Notes: generated by a model not told the origin, from the letters alone. 7,096 nucleotides of DNA from Prevotella sp. UBA3294 (GCA_002361535.1 DETG01000050.1:12912-20007), one strand, 5' to 3'. Positions 1 to 6,213 are shown, counted from the first letter of the stretch. Made by a program: numbers and translations.

Positions 1-421
1 AGCCCATGCCGCAGGTACAGAAGAAAGGCTTGTTGTTGATGATACCATAGTCAAGGTCGTGGACGACACAGCGGTTCAGCACCTCGATACTTTTCCTTAA
101 ATCCATGGGTAGCATCAGATGACGGGCAAGACCATTGCCTGAACCGCAGGGAATGATACCTAAGGCCGTCTGGGAATGGACGATGGCTCGGGCTACTTCG
201 TTTACGGTGCCGTCACCTCCCACCGCTACGACGATGTCGGTGCCCTTTTCCTTTTCCTGTTTGGCAAGTATCTCGGCATGACCGGCATACTGGGTTTCCA
301 CCACGGTGTAATCAAAGAGGTTCTTGTCGAGCGTATCCTCAATCAATGCTGGTATGCCGCTCTTTTTCACGGTACCTGAAATAGGATTGATTATAAAAGT
401 AATAGTCTTCTTCTCTGTCAT
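1..421 (-). CDS. Diacylglycerol kinase family lipid kinase, N-terminal part (cut by window edge)
   Basis: This is the first 140 residues of a lipid kinase of the DagK/YegS/sphingosine-kinase catalytic fold, which uses ATP to phosphorylate the hydroxyl of a membrane lipid, usually diacylglycerol. The protein begins MTEKKTITFIINPISG, a typical first strand plus the NP-x-SG turn of the family. The nucleotide-binding signature GGDGTVNEV lies near residues 67-75, and a second conserved block, GIIPCGSGNGLARHL, near 86-100. Family members are usually about 290-310 residues, so roughly the first half is visible; the C-terminal substrate-binding part lies beyond base 1. The ATG at 421-419 fits the family N-terminus and sits only 5 bases after a strong -7 box. 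The gene diverges from spt. That neighbour makes a sphingoid or ceramide lipid substrate conceivable, but diacylglycerol is the default and the sequence does not decide. Confidence 0.88.
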   Translation of the reverse strand, partial: MTEKKTITFIINPISGTVKKSGIPALIEDTLDKNLFDYTVVETQYAGHAEILAKQEKEKGTDIVVAVGGDGTVNEVARAIVHSQTALGIIPCGSGNGLARHLMLPMDLRKSIEVLNRCVVHDLDYGIINNKPFFCTCGMG

Positions 422-426
422 CGCTG

Positions 427-458
427 CAAAGGTATGAATAATTCTTGAGAAAACGAAA
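427..458 (-). promoter_or_regulatory. Bacteroidota-type promoter for the lipid kinase
   Basis: On the minus strand the -7 box TACCTTTG occupies 434-427, and a TTTC (one change from the TTTG -33 consensus) occupies 458-455, with exactly 20 bases between them. Only 5 bases (CAGCG) separate the -7 box from the ATG. Transcription should therefore start at or within a few bases of the start codon, suggesting a leaderless or nearly leaderless mRNA. Confidence 0.7.
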
Positions 459-527
459 TTTTGCATGAAGAATGACGATAAATTGCATTTTTCTTTAAAA
501 AAAGTGATGTGTTGAGTAAATTTTTTG

Positions 528-535
528 TAACTTTG
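528..535 (+). promoter_or_regulatory. -7 promoter box for spt
   Basis: TAACTTTG followed by CAGCC matches the Bacteroidota -7 consensus TAnnTTTG and closely resembles the other three promoters in this window. No TTTG is present about 20 bases upstream; the nearest candidate is a TTG at 512-514, which is too close. The -33 element is therefore weak or absent. Initiation just after the box would give a 5' leader of roughly 35-40 bases, AT-rich and without a Shine-Dalgarno sequence. Confidence 0.6.
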
Positions 536-577
536 CAGCCTGTAATAATAAAAACAGTAAAATTACACCTATTAAAT

Positions 578-1768
578 ATGGGCATTTTACAAGAAAGATA
601 TAAGAAATATCGCGAGCCGCAGAAGTTCATGGAGCTTGGCGTGTACCCTTATTTCCGCGCAATTACCGGTAAGCAGGGAACAGAAGTGGAAATGGGAGGT
701 CATCGGGTTCTGATGTTTGGTTCCAATGCTTATACGGGTCTTACGGGAGACCAACGAATCATTGACAAGGCCAAAGCGGCTCTCGACAAGTATGGTTCAG
801 GTTGTGCAGGCAGTCGTTTCCTGAATGGTACGCTCGACTTGCACGTTCAATTGGAAAAAGAAATCTCCGAGTTTATTCATAAAGACGATTGTCTTTGCTT
901 CTCCACTGGATTCTCCGTGAATCAGGGTGTGATTGCCATGGTAGTGGGCAAAGGTGATTATATCATCTGCGATGATCGCGATCATGCGAGTATTGTGGAT
1001 GGGCGTCGCCTCTCTTTTGCACGTCAGTTGCATTATAAGCATAACGACATGGCAGACTTGGAGCGTGTTCTGCAGTCACTTCCCGAGGAAGGAATCAAAC
1101 TGATTGTTGTGGATGGTGTGTTCTCGATGGAGGGTGACCTGGCTAAACTGCCGGAGATCGTTGCCATGAAGAAGAAATACCCCAACGTGGCTATCATGGT
1201 GGATGAAGCACACGGTATCGGTGTCTTCGGTAAACAAGGCCGCGGCGTATGCGATCATTTTGGTCTGACAGACGAAGTCGATCTGATCATGGGAACATTC
1301 TCGAAGTCGTTGGCCAGCATCGGTGGCTTTATTGCCTCTGATGCCGATACGATTAATTTCCTACGTCACACTTGCCGTACGTATATCTTCTCTGCCTCCA
1401 ACACTCCTGCGGCTACAGCTGCTGCCATGGAGGCCTTGCATATCATCCAGCAGGAACCGGAACGTATAGAGTCATTGTGGAGGGTAACCCGCTATGCACT
1501 GCGTCGTTTCCGCGAGGAAGGCTTCGAGATTGGCGAGACCGAGAGTCCGATCATCCCCTTGTATGTACGTGATGTGGAGAAAACATTCTTGGTGACGGCC
1601 TTGGCTTTCAATGCCGGCGTGTTCATCAATCCGGTGATTCCTCCTGCCTGTGGTCCGCAAGACACACTGGTGCGCTTTGCCTTGATGGCTACTCATACTG
1701 AGGAGCAAGTGGAGCGCGGTGTACAGGCCTTGAAGAAGATTTTCAAGGAGCAGGGTATCATAAAATAA
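578..1768 (+). CDS. spt: Serine palmitoyltransferase (PLP-dependent alpha-oxoamine synthase)
   Basis: This cytoplasmic, pyridoxal-phosphate enzyme condenses L-serine with a fatty acyl-CoA to give 3-ketosphinganine, the committed step of sphingolipid synthesis. The 396-residue protein has the alpha-oxoamine synthase landmarks: GSGCAGSRFLNGT (73-85), His136 in DRDHAS for stacking on the cofactor ring, VDEAHGIGVFG (208-218) with Asp209 and His212, and the cofactor lysine Lys243 in GTFSKSLASIGG. The protein closely resembles my recollection of the Bacteroides SPT (BT_0870 type), including the N-terminal PQKFM-x-x-GVYPYFR segment, which favours SPT over the paralogues BioF (8-amino-7-oxononanoate synthase) and Kbl (2-amino-3-ketobutyrate CoA ligase). 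An in-frame GTG at 509 would add 23 residues, but it lies upstream of the -7 box and the extra residues do not match the family, so ATG 578 is chosen. It diverges from a lipid kinase gene. Confidence 0.9.
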   Translation: MGILQERYKKYREPQKFMELGVYPYFRAITGKQGTEVEMGGHRVLMFGSNAYTGLTGDQRIIDKAKAALDKYGSGCAGSRFLNGTLDLHVQLEKEISEFIHKDDCLCFSTGFSVNQGVIAMVVGKGDYIICDDRDHASIVDGRRLSFARQLHYKHNDMADLERVLQSLPEEGIKLIVVDGVFSMEGDLAKLPEIVAMKKKYPNVAIMVDEAHGIGVFGKQGRGVCDHFGLTDEVDLIMGTFSKSLASIGGFIASDADTINFLRHTCRTYIFSASNTPAATAAAMEALHIIQQEPERIESLWRVTRYALRRFREEGFEIGETESPIIPLYVRDVEKTFLVTALAFNAGVFINPVIPPACGPQDTLVRFALMATHTEEQVERGVQALKKIFKEQGIIK

Positions 1769-1779
1769 TACAGGAAAAA

Positions 1780-1811
1780 TTTGCACGACTCGAAAAAAGT
1801 AAGTACCTTTG
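1780..1811 (+). promoter_or_regulatory. Promoter of tRNA-Pro
   Basis: TTTG at 1780-1783, a 20-base spacer, then TACCTTTG at 1804-1811: a full match to the Bacteroidota -33/-7 promoter. It starts 11 bases after the spt stop codon, so the tRNA is transcribed independently. The leader downstream contains a small perfect stem, GCATT (1817-1821) with AATGC (1827-1831), just before the mature tRNA 5' end. Confidence 0.82.
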
Positions 1812-1833
1812 CAGCCGCATTCGAGAAATGCAG

Positions 1834-1907
1834 CGGGGTGTAGCGCAGTCCGGTAGCGCACCTGGTTTGGGACCAGGGTGTCGCAGGTTCGAATCCTGTC
1901 ACCCCGA
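1834..1907 (+). tRNA. tRNA-Pro, anticodon UGG
   Basis: A complete 74-base cloverleaf. The acceptor stem CGGGGTG (1834-1840) pairs with CACCCCG (1900-1906), with A1907 as discriminator. The D arm follows (GCGC pairing). The anticodon stem CCTGG (1861-1865) pairs with CCAGG (1873-1877) around the loop TTTGGGA, giving anticodon TGG at 1868-1870. The T arm is GCAGG / TTCGAAT / CCTGT (1883-1899). The C1:G72 end pair is typical of bacterial proline tRNAs. The 3' CCA is not encoded (CCT follows), so CCA must be added after transcription. UGG reads CCA and CCG, and with wobble modification possibly all proline codons. The gene stands alone with its own promoter and terminator. Confidence 0.96.
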
Positions 1908-1923
1908 CCTCTTCCTAACGGAG

Positions 1924-1968
1924 GTGAGAAGAATGGAGGTATCTTACTCTATGCTTCTCACTTTTTTT
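1924..1968 (+). terminator. Rho-independent terminator after tRNA-Pro
   Basis: GTGAGAAG (1924-1931) pairs perfectly with CTTCTCAC (1954-1961) and is followed at once by seven T residues (1962-1968). Two more pairs are possible at the base (A1922-T1963, G1923-T1962). The 22-base loop is longer than usual, so it may be a moderate rather than strong terminator. It begins 16 bases after the mature tRNA end and ends before the heptamer array. Confidence 0.72.
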
Positions 1969-1977
1969 ATTTATCCT

Positions 1978-2061
1978 CTCTTATCTCTCATCTTTCATCT
2001 CTCATCTCTCATCTCTCATCTCTCATCTTTCATCTTTCATCTCTCATCTCTCATCTCTTAA
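1978..2061 (+). repeat. Heptanucleotide tandem array upstream of djlA (12 units)
   Basis: Twelve 7-bp units lie in register: seven CTCTCAT, three CTTTCAT (1992, 2027, 2034) and degenerate end units CTCTTAT (1978) and CTCTTAA (2055). The plus strand is almost pure pyrimidine apart from one A per unit. The array fills nearly all the space between the tRNA terminator and the djlA start codon at 2074, and no -7 promoter box is visible there. Period 7 leaves no stop codons in plus-strand frames, so short spurious reading frames rich in Leu-Ile-Ser-His run through it. Its role is unknown. Confidence 0.95.
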
Positions 2062-2073
2062 TAATCAACAGTT

Positions 2074-2901
2074 ATGGCAATAGGAAAATGGATTGGTGGC
2101 TTCTTAGGCTTTATGACTGCCGGCCCTTTAGGTGCCCTGGCAGGTTATGCTTTAGGATCGTTGTTTGATGGTATGTTGAACTCATTTAATGAGGGAGGCG
2201 AATATATCGGACAAGATCGTGAGGGGAGTAGCCGCTACGACAGTTCTTACCGTCGGACGTATGGTAACAGGCAGCAGGTGAACATGGGTGATCGGAACAG
2301 TTTCCTGTTCAGTATCCTTGTCCTGACTTCCTATATCGTCCGTGCTGATGGAAAGGTGATGCATAGTGAGATGGAGATGATCCGTCAGTTCCTGCGCGTC
2401 AATTTCGGAGCTGGAGCTGTTCAGCAGGGAGAGCAGATCCTGAAGAAACTGTTTGATCAGCAGAAGCAGATGGGGGATGCCTCCTATCGGAATATCGTGA
2501 TCCAAAGTTGTCAGCAGATAGCTTCCCACCTGCCATACGAACAGCGTCTCCAGATGTTGTCGTTCTTAGCGCAGGTTGCCCGTGCCGACGGGATTGTTGA
2601 CCCCCGTGAGGTGAATGCCTTGCGGGAAGTGGCACGTGCCTTGGGACTGAGCGATAAGGAAGTTGATTCGATGCTCAACCTCTCAGATGGCAGTACGAAT
2701 CTCGAAGCGGCTTATAAGGTATTGGAAATCTCTCCTGATGCAACAGATGATGAGGTGAGGAAAGCTTATCGGAGATTAGCCTTGAAGCACCATCCTGACA
2801 AAGTGGCTACGTTGGGTGAGGATGTGAGAAAGGCGGCGGAAAAGAAATTCCAGGAGATCAATGCCGCGAAAGACCTGATATACAAGTCACGCGGATTATA
2901 A
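2074..2901 (+). CDS. djlA: DjlA-like membrane co-chaperone: TerB domain plus C-terminal J domain
   Basis: Its 275 residues follow the order and length of E. coli DjlA. A short glycine-rich hydrophobic segment (about residues 7-30) should anchor the N-terminus in the inner membrane. A central TerB-type helical domain (about 75-200) carries two acidic motifs 80 residues apart, ADGKV (91-95) and ADGIVDPRE (171-179), which in TerB folds bind metal. A C-terminal J domain (about 209-270) carries the invariant HPD tripeptide at 240-242, the site that stimulates DnaK ATPase activity. The likely role is to recruit DnaK to membrane-proximal substrates. A Ser/Arg/Tyr/Gly-rich linker (about 40-72) separates anchor from TerB. 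The ATG at 2074 is the only start that keeps the anchor and lies outside the repeat array. comEC follows after 25 bases, suggesting co-transcription. Confidence 0.87.
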   Translation: MAIGKWIGGFLGFMTAGPLGALAGYALGSLFDGMLNSFNEGGEYIGQDREGSSRYDSSYRRTYGNRQQVNMGDRNSFLFSILVLTSYIVRADGKVMHSEMEMIRQFLRVNFGAGAVQQGEQILKKLFDQQKQMGDASYRNIVIQSCQQIASHLPYEQRLQMLSFLAQVARADGIVDPREVNALREVARALGLSDKEVDSMLNLSDGSTNLEAAYKVLEISPDATDDEVRKAYRRLALKHHPDKVATLGEDVRKAAEKKFQEINAAKDLIYKSRGL

Positions 2902-2926
2902 CCACAGCACAACCCTTACACATACT

Positions 2927-4459
2927 ATGAAAACAAATGGAATGATCCAACTTTACCCGTTGGTGCGTGTGGCCGTGATCCTGGTGGCCGGGATGACGGT
3001 CGGCTATATGACCCGCTCATATCTGTTGTCGGTACACTGGCTGTCGGCAGCGGCTCTCGTCATGATCCTAACGGCTGTCATAAGAAAAGTTTACGTCCAG
3101 TCTTTTTTTGTCTTTGCTGTCGTCTTTTTCATAGGAGGTGCTGCAATGTTGCATGCTTGGCATGCCATGAAAACGATTACCTCTCATTCTCCTGTCCTTT
3201 ATGAGGCGGTGGTGTTTTCATCACCTGTTGTCAGGGAGAGGGTGGTGACTTGCGATTTACTCATCCTCTTGCAAGAGGAACCTGTTCTGGTCAAGTCATC
3301 GTTTGTCCGTGATGCAAGAAGTGAGCATCTGCGAATGGGTGACGGTCTTGAAGCCTGTTCATCGTGGAAATCATGGAAAGAGAATCCCTCTTCGTCGTTT
3401 GACTATGCCTTATACATGAAGAGTCACGGCTACCGAGCGCAGACTTTGATTAAGGAATGGCGAGGGAAGGAGGTGAGCCTTCACTCCTTGTCGTGGCTTA
3501 CCCGAGCCCGTTTGGTGGTGGGACAATGGCGTGAATCGCTGATCGGACTACTCAGAGAGCATGGCCTTTTCCAGCAGGATCTGGCTGTAGTGACAGCTAT
3601 GAGCTTAGGTGATAAATCGATGATTAACAAAGAGATAAGGGAATCTTATTCGATGTCTGGTGTGTCGCATGTGTTAGCCTTGAGTGGTATGCATCTGGGT
3701 ATAATCTATTGGGTATTGTCCATGACGGCAGCACGGTGGCGGAGGCATCGTGGTTGGCTCCGTCCTGTTTCCGAGGGTATCATCTTATTGGCCATCTGGA
3801 CGTATGTGTTCCTTGTCGGCATGTCACCATCGGTTGTCCGTTCCGCTGTGATGATCACGGTATTCTCCCTGATGTCGCTGTTGCATCGTGGCAAGATGTC
3901 TCTGAACGTGCTGGGTTTTACGGCAGTGGTGATGCTGTTGGTGAATCCGTTGAATCTTTTTGATGTGGGTTTTCAGATGTCGTTCATCGCCGTCGCATCC
4001 ATCCTTTTGTTTTCCCGTAGGATCTTTGACTGTCTTCCCACGGTCCGTCACCGTATGCTTCGATGGCTGTGGGGACTGCTGTCGGTGAGTGTGGCTGCCC
4101 AGATAGGAGTGGCGCCTCTCACTGCCTATTATTTCGGTCAGGTATCCTGTTATTTCCTGTTCACGAATATCATTATCGTAGTGCTCACCACTTTGATTAT
4201 TTATCTCACGTTGGTATTCTACGTCTTTTTGTGGTTTGCCCCGGTGGCATCGCTACTTGCCTCGGTACTTTCCATAGCGGCACATACGCAGAACACGGTT
4301 GTGCAATGGGTATCAACATGTCCGGGTTCTGTGATCAGTCATATACACCTGCACCCGGTACAGGTCGTTCTGATTTATGTCATCATCCTGAGTGCTTATG
4401 CAATGATTTGTCGATTAGACTTGTATAAACACAGGAAAATGATTACCTTTGCACCGTGA
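2927..4459 (+). CDS. comEC: ComEC/Rec2 family DNA-uptake channel protein, without a nuclease domain
   Basis: This polytopic inner-membrane protein belongs to the family that carries single-stranded DNA into the cytoplasm during natural transformation. Its 510 residues begin with hydrophobic segments (about 12-80), then a soluble DUF4131/OB-like section (about 90-185) and the Competence membrane domain (about 215-495). Family motifs are clear: SGVSHVLALSGMHLG (244-258), GMSPSVVRSAVM (298-309), NLFDVGFQMSFIAVASI (343-359) and PLTAYYFGQVS (398-408). It ends about 15 residues after the last membrane segment, so the C-terminal metallo-beta-lactamase-like nuclease domain of longer homologues (about 750 residues in E. 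coli and B. subtilis) is absent. No frame break is visible, and I believe shorter forms are usual in Bacteroidota. ATG 2927 is taken as the start; ATG 2942 is an alternative. The tail overlaps truA by 4 bases and contains truA's promoter. Competence itself cannot be inferred. Confidence 0.88.
   Translation: MKTNGMIQLYPLVRVAVILVAGMTVGYMTRSYLLSVHWLSAAALVMILTAVIRKVYVQSFFVFAVVFFIGGAAMLHAWHAMKTITSHSPVLYEAVVFSSPVVRERVVTCDLLILLQEEPVLVKSSFVRDARSEHLRMGDGLEACSSWKSWKENPSSSFDYALYMKSHGYRAQTLIKEWRGKEVSLHSLSWLTRARLVVGQWRESLIGLLREHGLFQQDLAVVTAMSLGDKSMINKEIRESYSMSGVSHVLALSGMHLGIIYWVLSMTAARWRRHRGWLRPVSEGIILLAIWTYVFLVGMSPSVVRSAVMITVFSLMSLLHRGKMSLNVLGFTAVVMLLVNPLNLFDVGFQMSFIAVASILLFSRRIFDCLPTVRHRMLRWLWGLLSVSVAAQIGVAPLTAYYFGQVSCYFLFTNIIIVVLTTLIIYLTLVFYVFLWFAPVASLLASVLSIAAHTQNTVVQWVSTCPGSVISHIHLHPVQVVLIYVIILSAYAMICRLDLYKHRKMITFAP
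4421..4451 (+). promoter_or_regulatory. Internal promoter for truA within the comEC 3' end
   Basis: TTG at 4421-4423, a 20-base spacer and TACCTTTG at 4444-4451 give a near-consensus Bacteroidota promoter lying entirely inside comEC. The -7 box overlaps the codons for the last residues of ComEC (ITFAP). Only 4 bases (CACC) separate it from the GTG of truA, so transcripts from here would be leaderless or nearly so. Confidence 0.65.
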
Positions 4460-5187
4460 AAAGATATTTTGTTTCCATCAGTTATGATGGCACGGCCTAC
4501 CATGGATGGCAGGTGCAGCCCAACGGTCATTCTGTGCAGGCAGAGTTGCAGCGTTGCCTGAGCACTTTGCTGCGTGATGACATTTCGGTGACAGGGGCAG
4601 GACGAACGGATGCGGGGGTACACGCCCGTTGTATGGTCGCTCATTTCGACATCGAAGGACCGATCGACGAGGCTCAGCTTACCTACAAGCTGAACAGGAT
4701 TCTGCCCCGCGACATTTCCGTGCAGAAAGTATGGGAAGTGGACAACGAGATGCATGCCCGTTTCAGTGCTGTCTCGCGTACCTATTATTATTATATACAT
4801 ACCCAGAAGGATCCGTTTCTTCGTGCCTACTCATGTGAGTTGCATTACCCCTTAGACTTCCCGAAGATGAACGAGGCGGCCGCCCGTTTGCTGCATTATG
4901 ACGATTTCGGTGCTTTCTGCAAGAGTCATACCGATACGAAGACTACTCTTTGTAAGGTGACTCAGGCACGGTGGGTGCAGCTGTCACCATCAAGCTGGTA
5001 TTTCGAGATCAGTGCCAACCGCTTTTTACGTAACATGGTGCGTGCGGTGGTAGGAACATTGATTGACGTAGGGCGCGGTCGACTTTCCGTGGACGACTTC
5101 TGTAAGGTCGTCGAGGGAAAGAAACGTACAGAGGCGGGCGAGAGTATGCCAGCCCATGCCCTTTTCCTCCAGAACGTTACCTATTAA
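4456..5187 (+). CDS. truA: tRNA pseudouridine(38-40) synthase TruA
   Basis: TruA isomerises uridines at positions 38, 39 and 40 of the anticodon stem-loop of many tRNAs to pseudouridine in the cytoplasm. The 243-residue protein has the normal length for the family. The catalytic aspartate is Asp52 in GAGRTDAGVHA (47-57). The active-site tyrosine is probably Tyr110 in SRTYYYY, and the second half carries NRFLRNMVRAVVGTL (188-202) and the closing MPAHALFLQNVTY, where the family has a conserved proline. The start is GTG 4456: it gives the family N-terminus (KRYFVSISYDGTAYHGWQVQ), and no ATG lies near. The GTG overlaps the comEC stop as GTGA, which allows translational coupling, and a promoter directly upstream allows separate expression. 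The transporter gene follows after 34 bases. Confidence 0.95.
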   Translation: MKRYFVSISYDGTAYHGWQVQPNGHSVQAELQRCLSTLLRDDISVTGAGRTDAGVHARCMVAHFDIEGPIDEAQLTYKLNRILPRDISVQKVWEVDNEMHARFSAVSRTYYYYIHTQKDPFLRAYSCELHYPLDFPKMNEAAARLLHYDDFGAFCKSHTDTKTTLCKVTQARWVQLSPSSWYFEISANRFLRNMVRAVVGTLIDVGRGRLSVDDFCKVVEGKKRTEAGESMPAHALFLQNVTY

Positions 5188-5188
5188 C

Positions 5189-5223
5189 TTCTCACATTTT
5201 ATCTCACATCTCTCATCTCCCAT
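5189..5223 (+). repeat. Degenerate heptamer array running into the transporter start codon
   Basis: Five 7-bp steps can be read in register: TTCTCAC, ATTTTAT, CTCACAT, CTCTCAT, CTCCCAT. The last three are clear relatives of the CTCTCAT unit upstream of djlA; the first two each differ from it or from CTTTCAT at two positions. The final two bases (AT) of the last unit are the first two bases of the transporter's ATG at 5222. The array fills the whole gap between the truA stop and this start. Confidence 0.7.
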
Positions 5224-6136
5224 GTGGCTCCTTTTAGCATTTCTTTCCGCAGCGTTATTGGGCTGTTACGACTCCTTTAAGAAAGAGGCGTTAGGCGGCA
5301 ATGCGGTTGTTCCCGTACTGTTCCTGAACACCTTGTTCTCTTCTTTGATTTTCTTGCCGTTCATTATTTTGTCGGCTCATACCTCTTGCCTCGACGGTAG
5401 TATTTTCCACGTGGCGTCGGGAGGATGGGAGGTGCATCGGTATATACTGCTGAAGTCACTGATCGTCCTGTCAAGTTGGGTGTTCGGCTATTTTGGAATG
5501 AAGTATCTGCCGCTGACGATTGTCGGACCGATCAACGCGACACGTCCCGTGATGGTGTTGGTGGGTGCTTTTCTGTTCTTCGGTGAGCGTCTGAATGTCT
5601 ATCAGTGGATTGGTGTCTTACTTGCCGTCGCTTCATTCTTCATGCTGAGCAGAAGTGGGAAGAAGGAAGGGATAGATTTCAAGCACAACCATTGGATCTA
5701 TTTCATTGTGTTGGCAGCCCTGTTAGGAGCCGTCAGCGGTCTATATGACAAATACTTGATGGCTCCGGCGAGCGAGGGTGGGGTAGGATTAGACCGTATG
5801 ATCGTCCAGAGCTGGTATAATATCTACCAGTGTTTCATGATGTTCTGCATGCTGATGCTTTTATGGTGGCCCAGACGTAAGCAGACACCTTTCCATTGGC
5901 ATTGGAGTATCCCGCTGATCAGTATCTTCCTGAGTACGGCCGACTTCGTCTATTTCTATTCGTTGAGCATTCCCGGGGCGATGATCAGCATCGTGTCGAT
6001 GATCCGCCGTGGCAGTGTGGTCGTCTCGTTCCTCTTTGGCGCGCTCATCTTCCATGAGAAAAATTTAAAGAGCAAGGCTGTTGACCTTGCTCTCGTATTG
6101 CTTGGTATGCTATTCCTGTATATCGGAAGCAGATAG
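5222..6136 (+). CDS. EamA/DMT-superfamily membrane transporter
   Basis: A polytopic inner-membrane protein of 304 residues with the two-fold repeat of the drug/metabolite transporter superfamily, each repeat having about five membrane helices. Repeat one runs from about residue 2 to 143 and includes the conserved stretch GPINATRPVMVLVGAFLFFGER (102-123). Repeat two (about 158-302) ends with the equivalent SIVSMIRRGSVVVSFLFGALIFHEK (256-280). The pseudo-symmetric GER and HEK motifs at the end of each conserved block support the assignment. The substrate cannot be told; relatives export amino acids, nucleotides or other small metabolites. The reading frame stays open upstream to 5156, inside truA, but those residues would translate the repeat array, and ATG 5222 places the first helix at the N-terminus as usual. 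It is probably co-transcribed with truA. Confidence 0.85.
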   Translation: MWLLLAFLSAALLGCYDSFKKEALGGNAVVPVLFLNTLFSSLIFLPFIILSAHTSCLDGSIFHVASGGWEVHRYILLKSLIVLSSWVFGYFGMKYLPLTIVGPINATRPVMVLVGAFLFFGERLNVYQWIGVLLAVASFFMLSRSGKKEGIDFKHNHWIYFIVLAALLGAVSGLYDKYLMAPASEGGVGLDRMIVQSWYNIYQCFMMFCMLMLLWWPRRKQTPFHWHWSIPLISIFLSTADFVYFYSLSIPGAMISIVSMIRRGSVVVSFLFGALIFHEKNLKSKAVDLALVLLGMLFLYIGSR

Positions 6137-6143
6137 TTATCGG

Positions 6144-6213
6144 GGAGTGAGGAGTGAGGAGTGAGGAGTGAGGAGTGAGGAGTGAGGAGTGAGGAGTGTG
6201 GAGTGTGGAGTGA
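6144..6213 (+). repeat. Heptanucleotide array GGAGTGA/GGAGTGT (left arm, 10 units)
   Basis: Ten perfect-length 7-bp units: seven GGAGTGA (6144-6192), two GGAGTGT (6193-6206) and one GGAGTGA (6207-6213). It begins 7 bases after the transporter stop codon. The plus strand is purine-rich, opposite in orientation to the array before djlA. Because 7 and 3 share no factor, TGA recurs in every reading frame once per 21 bases. Confidence 0.96.

Noticed and set aside
461..488. Two TTGCAT copies (461-466, 483-488) as an operator
   Set aside because: Six-base matches in AT-rich sequence are expected by chance, and no symmetry supports a regulator site.
509..514. TTG at 512-514 as the -33 element of spt
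   Set aside because: Only 13 bases separate it from the -7 box, whereas the other promoters here have 20; I therefore annotated the -7 box alone.
509..577. In-frame GTG extension adding 23 residues to spt
   Set aside because: It begins upstream of the -7 box and would translate the promoter itself; the homologous N-terminus starts at ATG 578.
1834..1968. tRNA-Pro as an integration (att) site for a mobile element
   Set aside because: No integrase gene and no duplicated tRNA 3' end is visible in the window; the downstream genes are housekeeping.
1828..2168. Open frames running through the tRNA and the CTCTCAT array
   Set aside because: They arise because the period-7 pyrimidine repeat has no stops in sense frames; low-complexity Leu-Ser-His peptides, overlapping a tRNA and terminator.
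2927..4459. comEC as a frameshifted or broken gene
   Set aside because: The frame is intact, all membrane-domain motifs are present, and the stop falls at a tight overlap with truA, which argues for a natural end.
5156..5221. In-frame ATG extension of the EamA transporter inside truA
   Set aside because: The extra residues only translate the truA tail and the heptamer array, and would put a soluble Ser/His-rich stretch before the first helix, which is not typical of the family.
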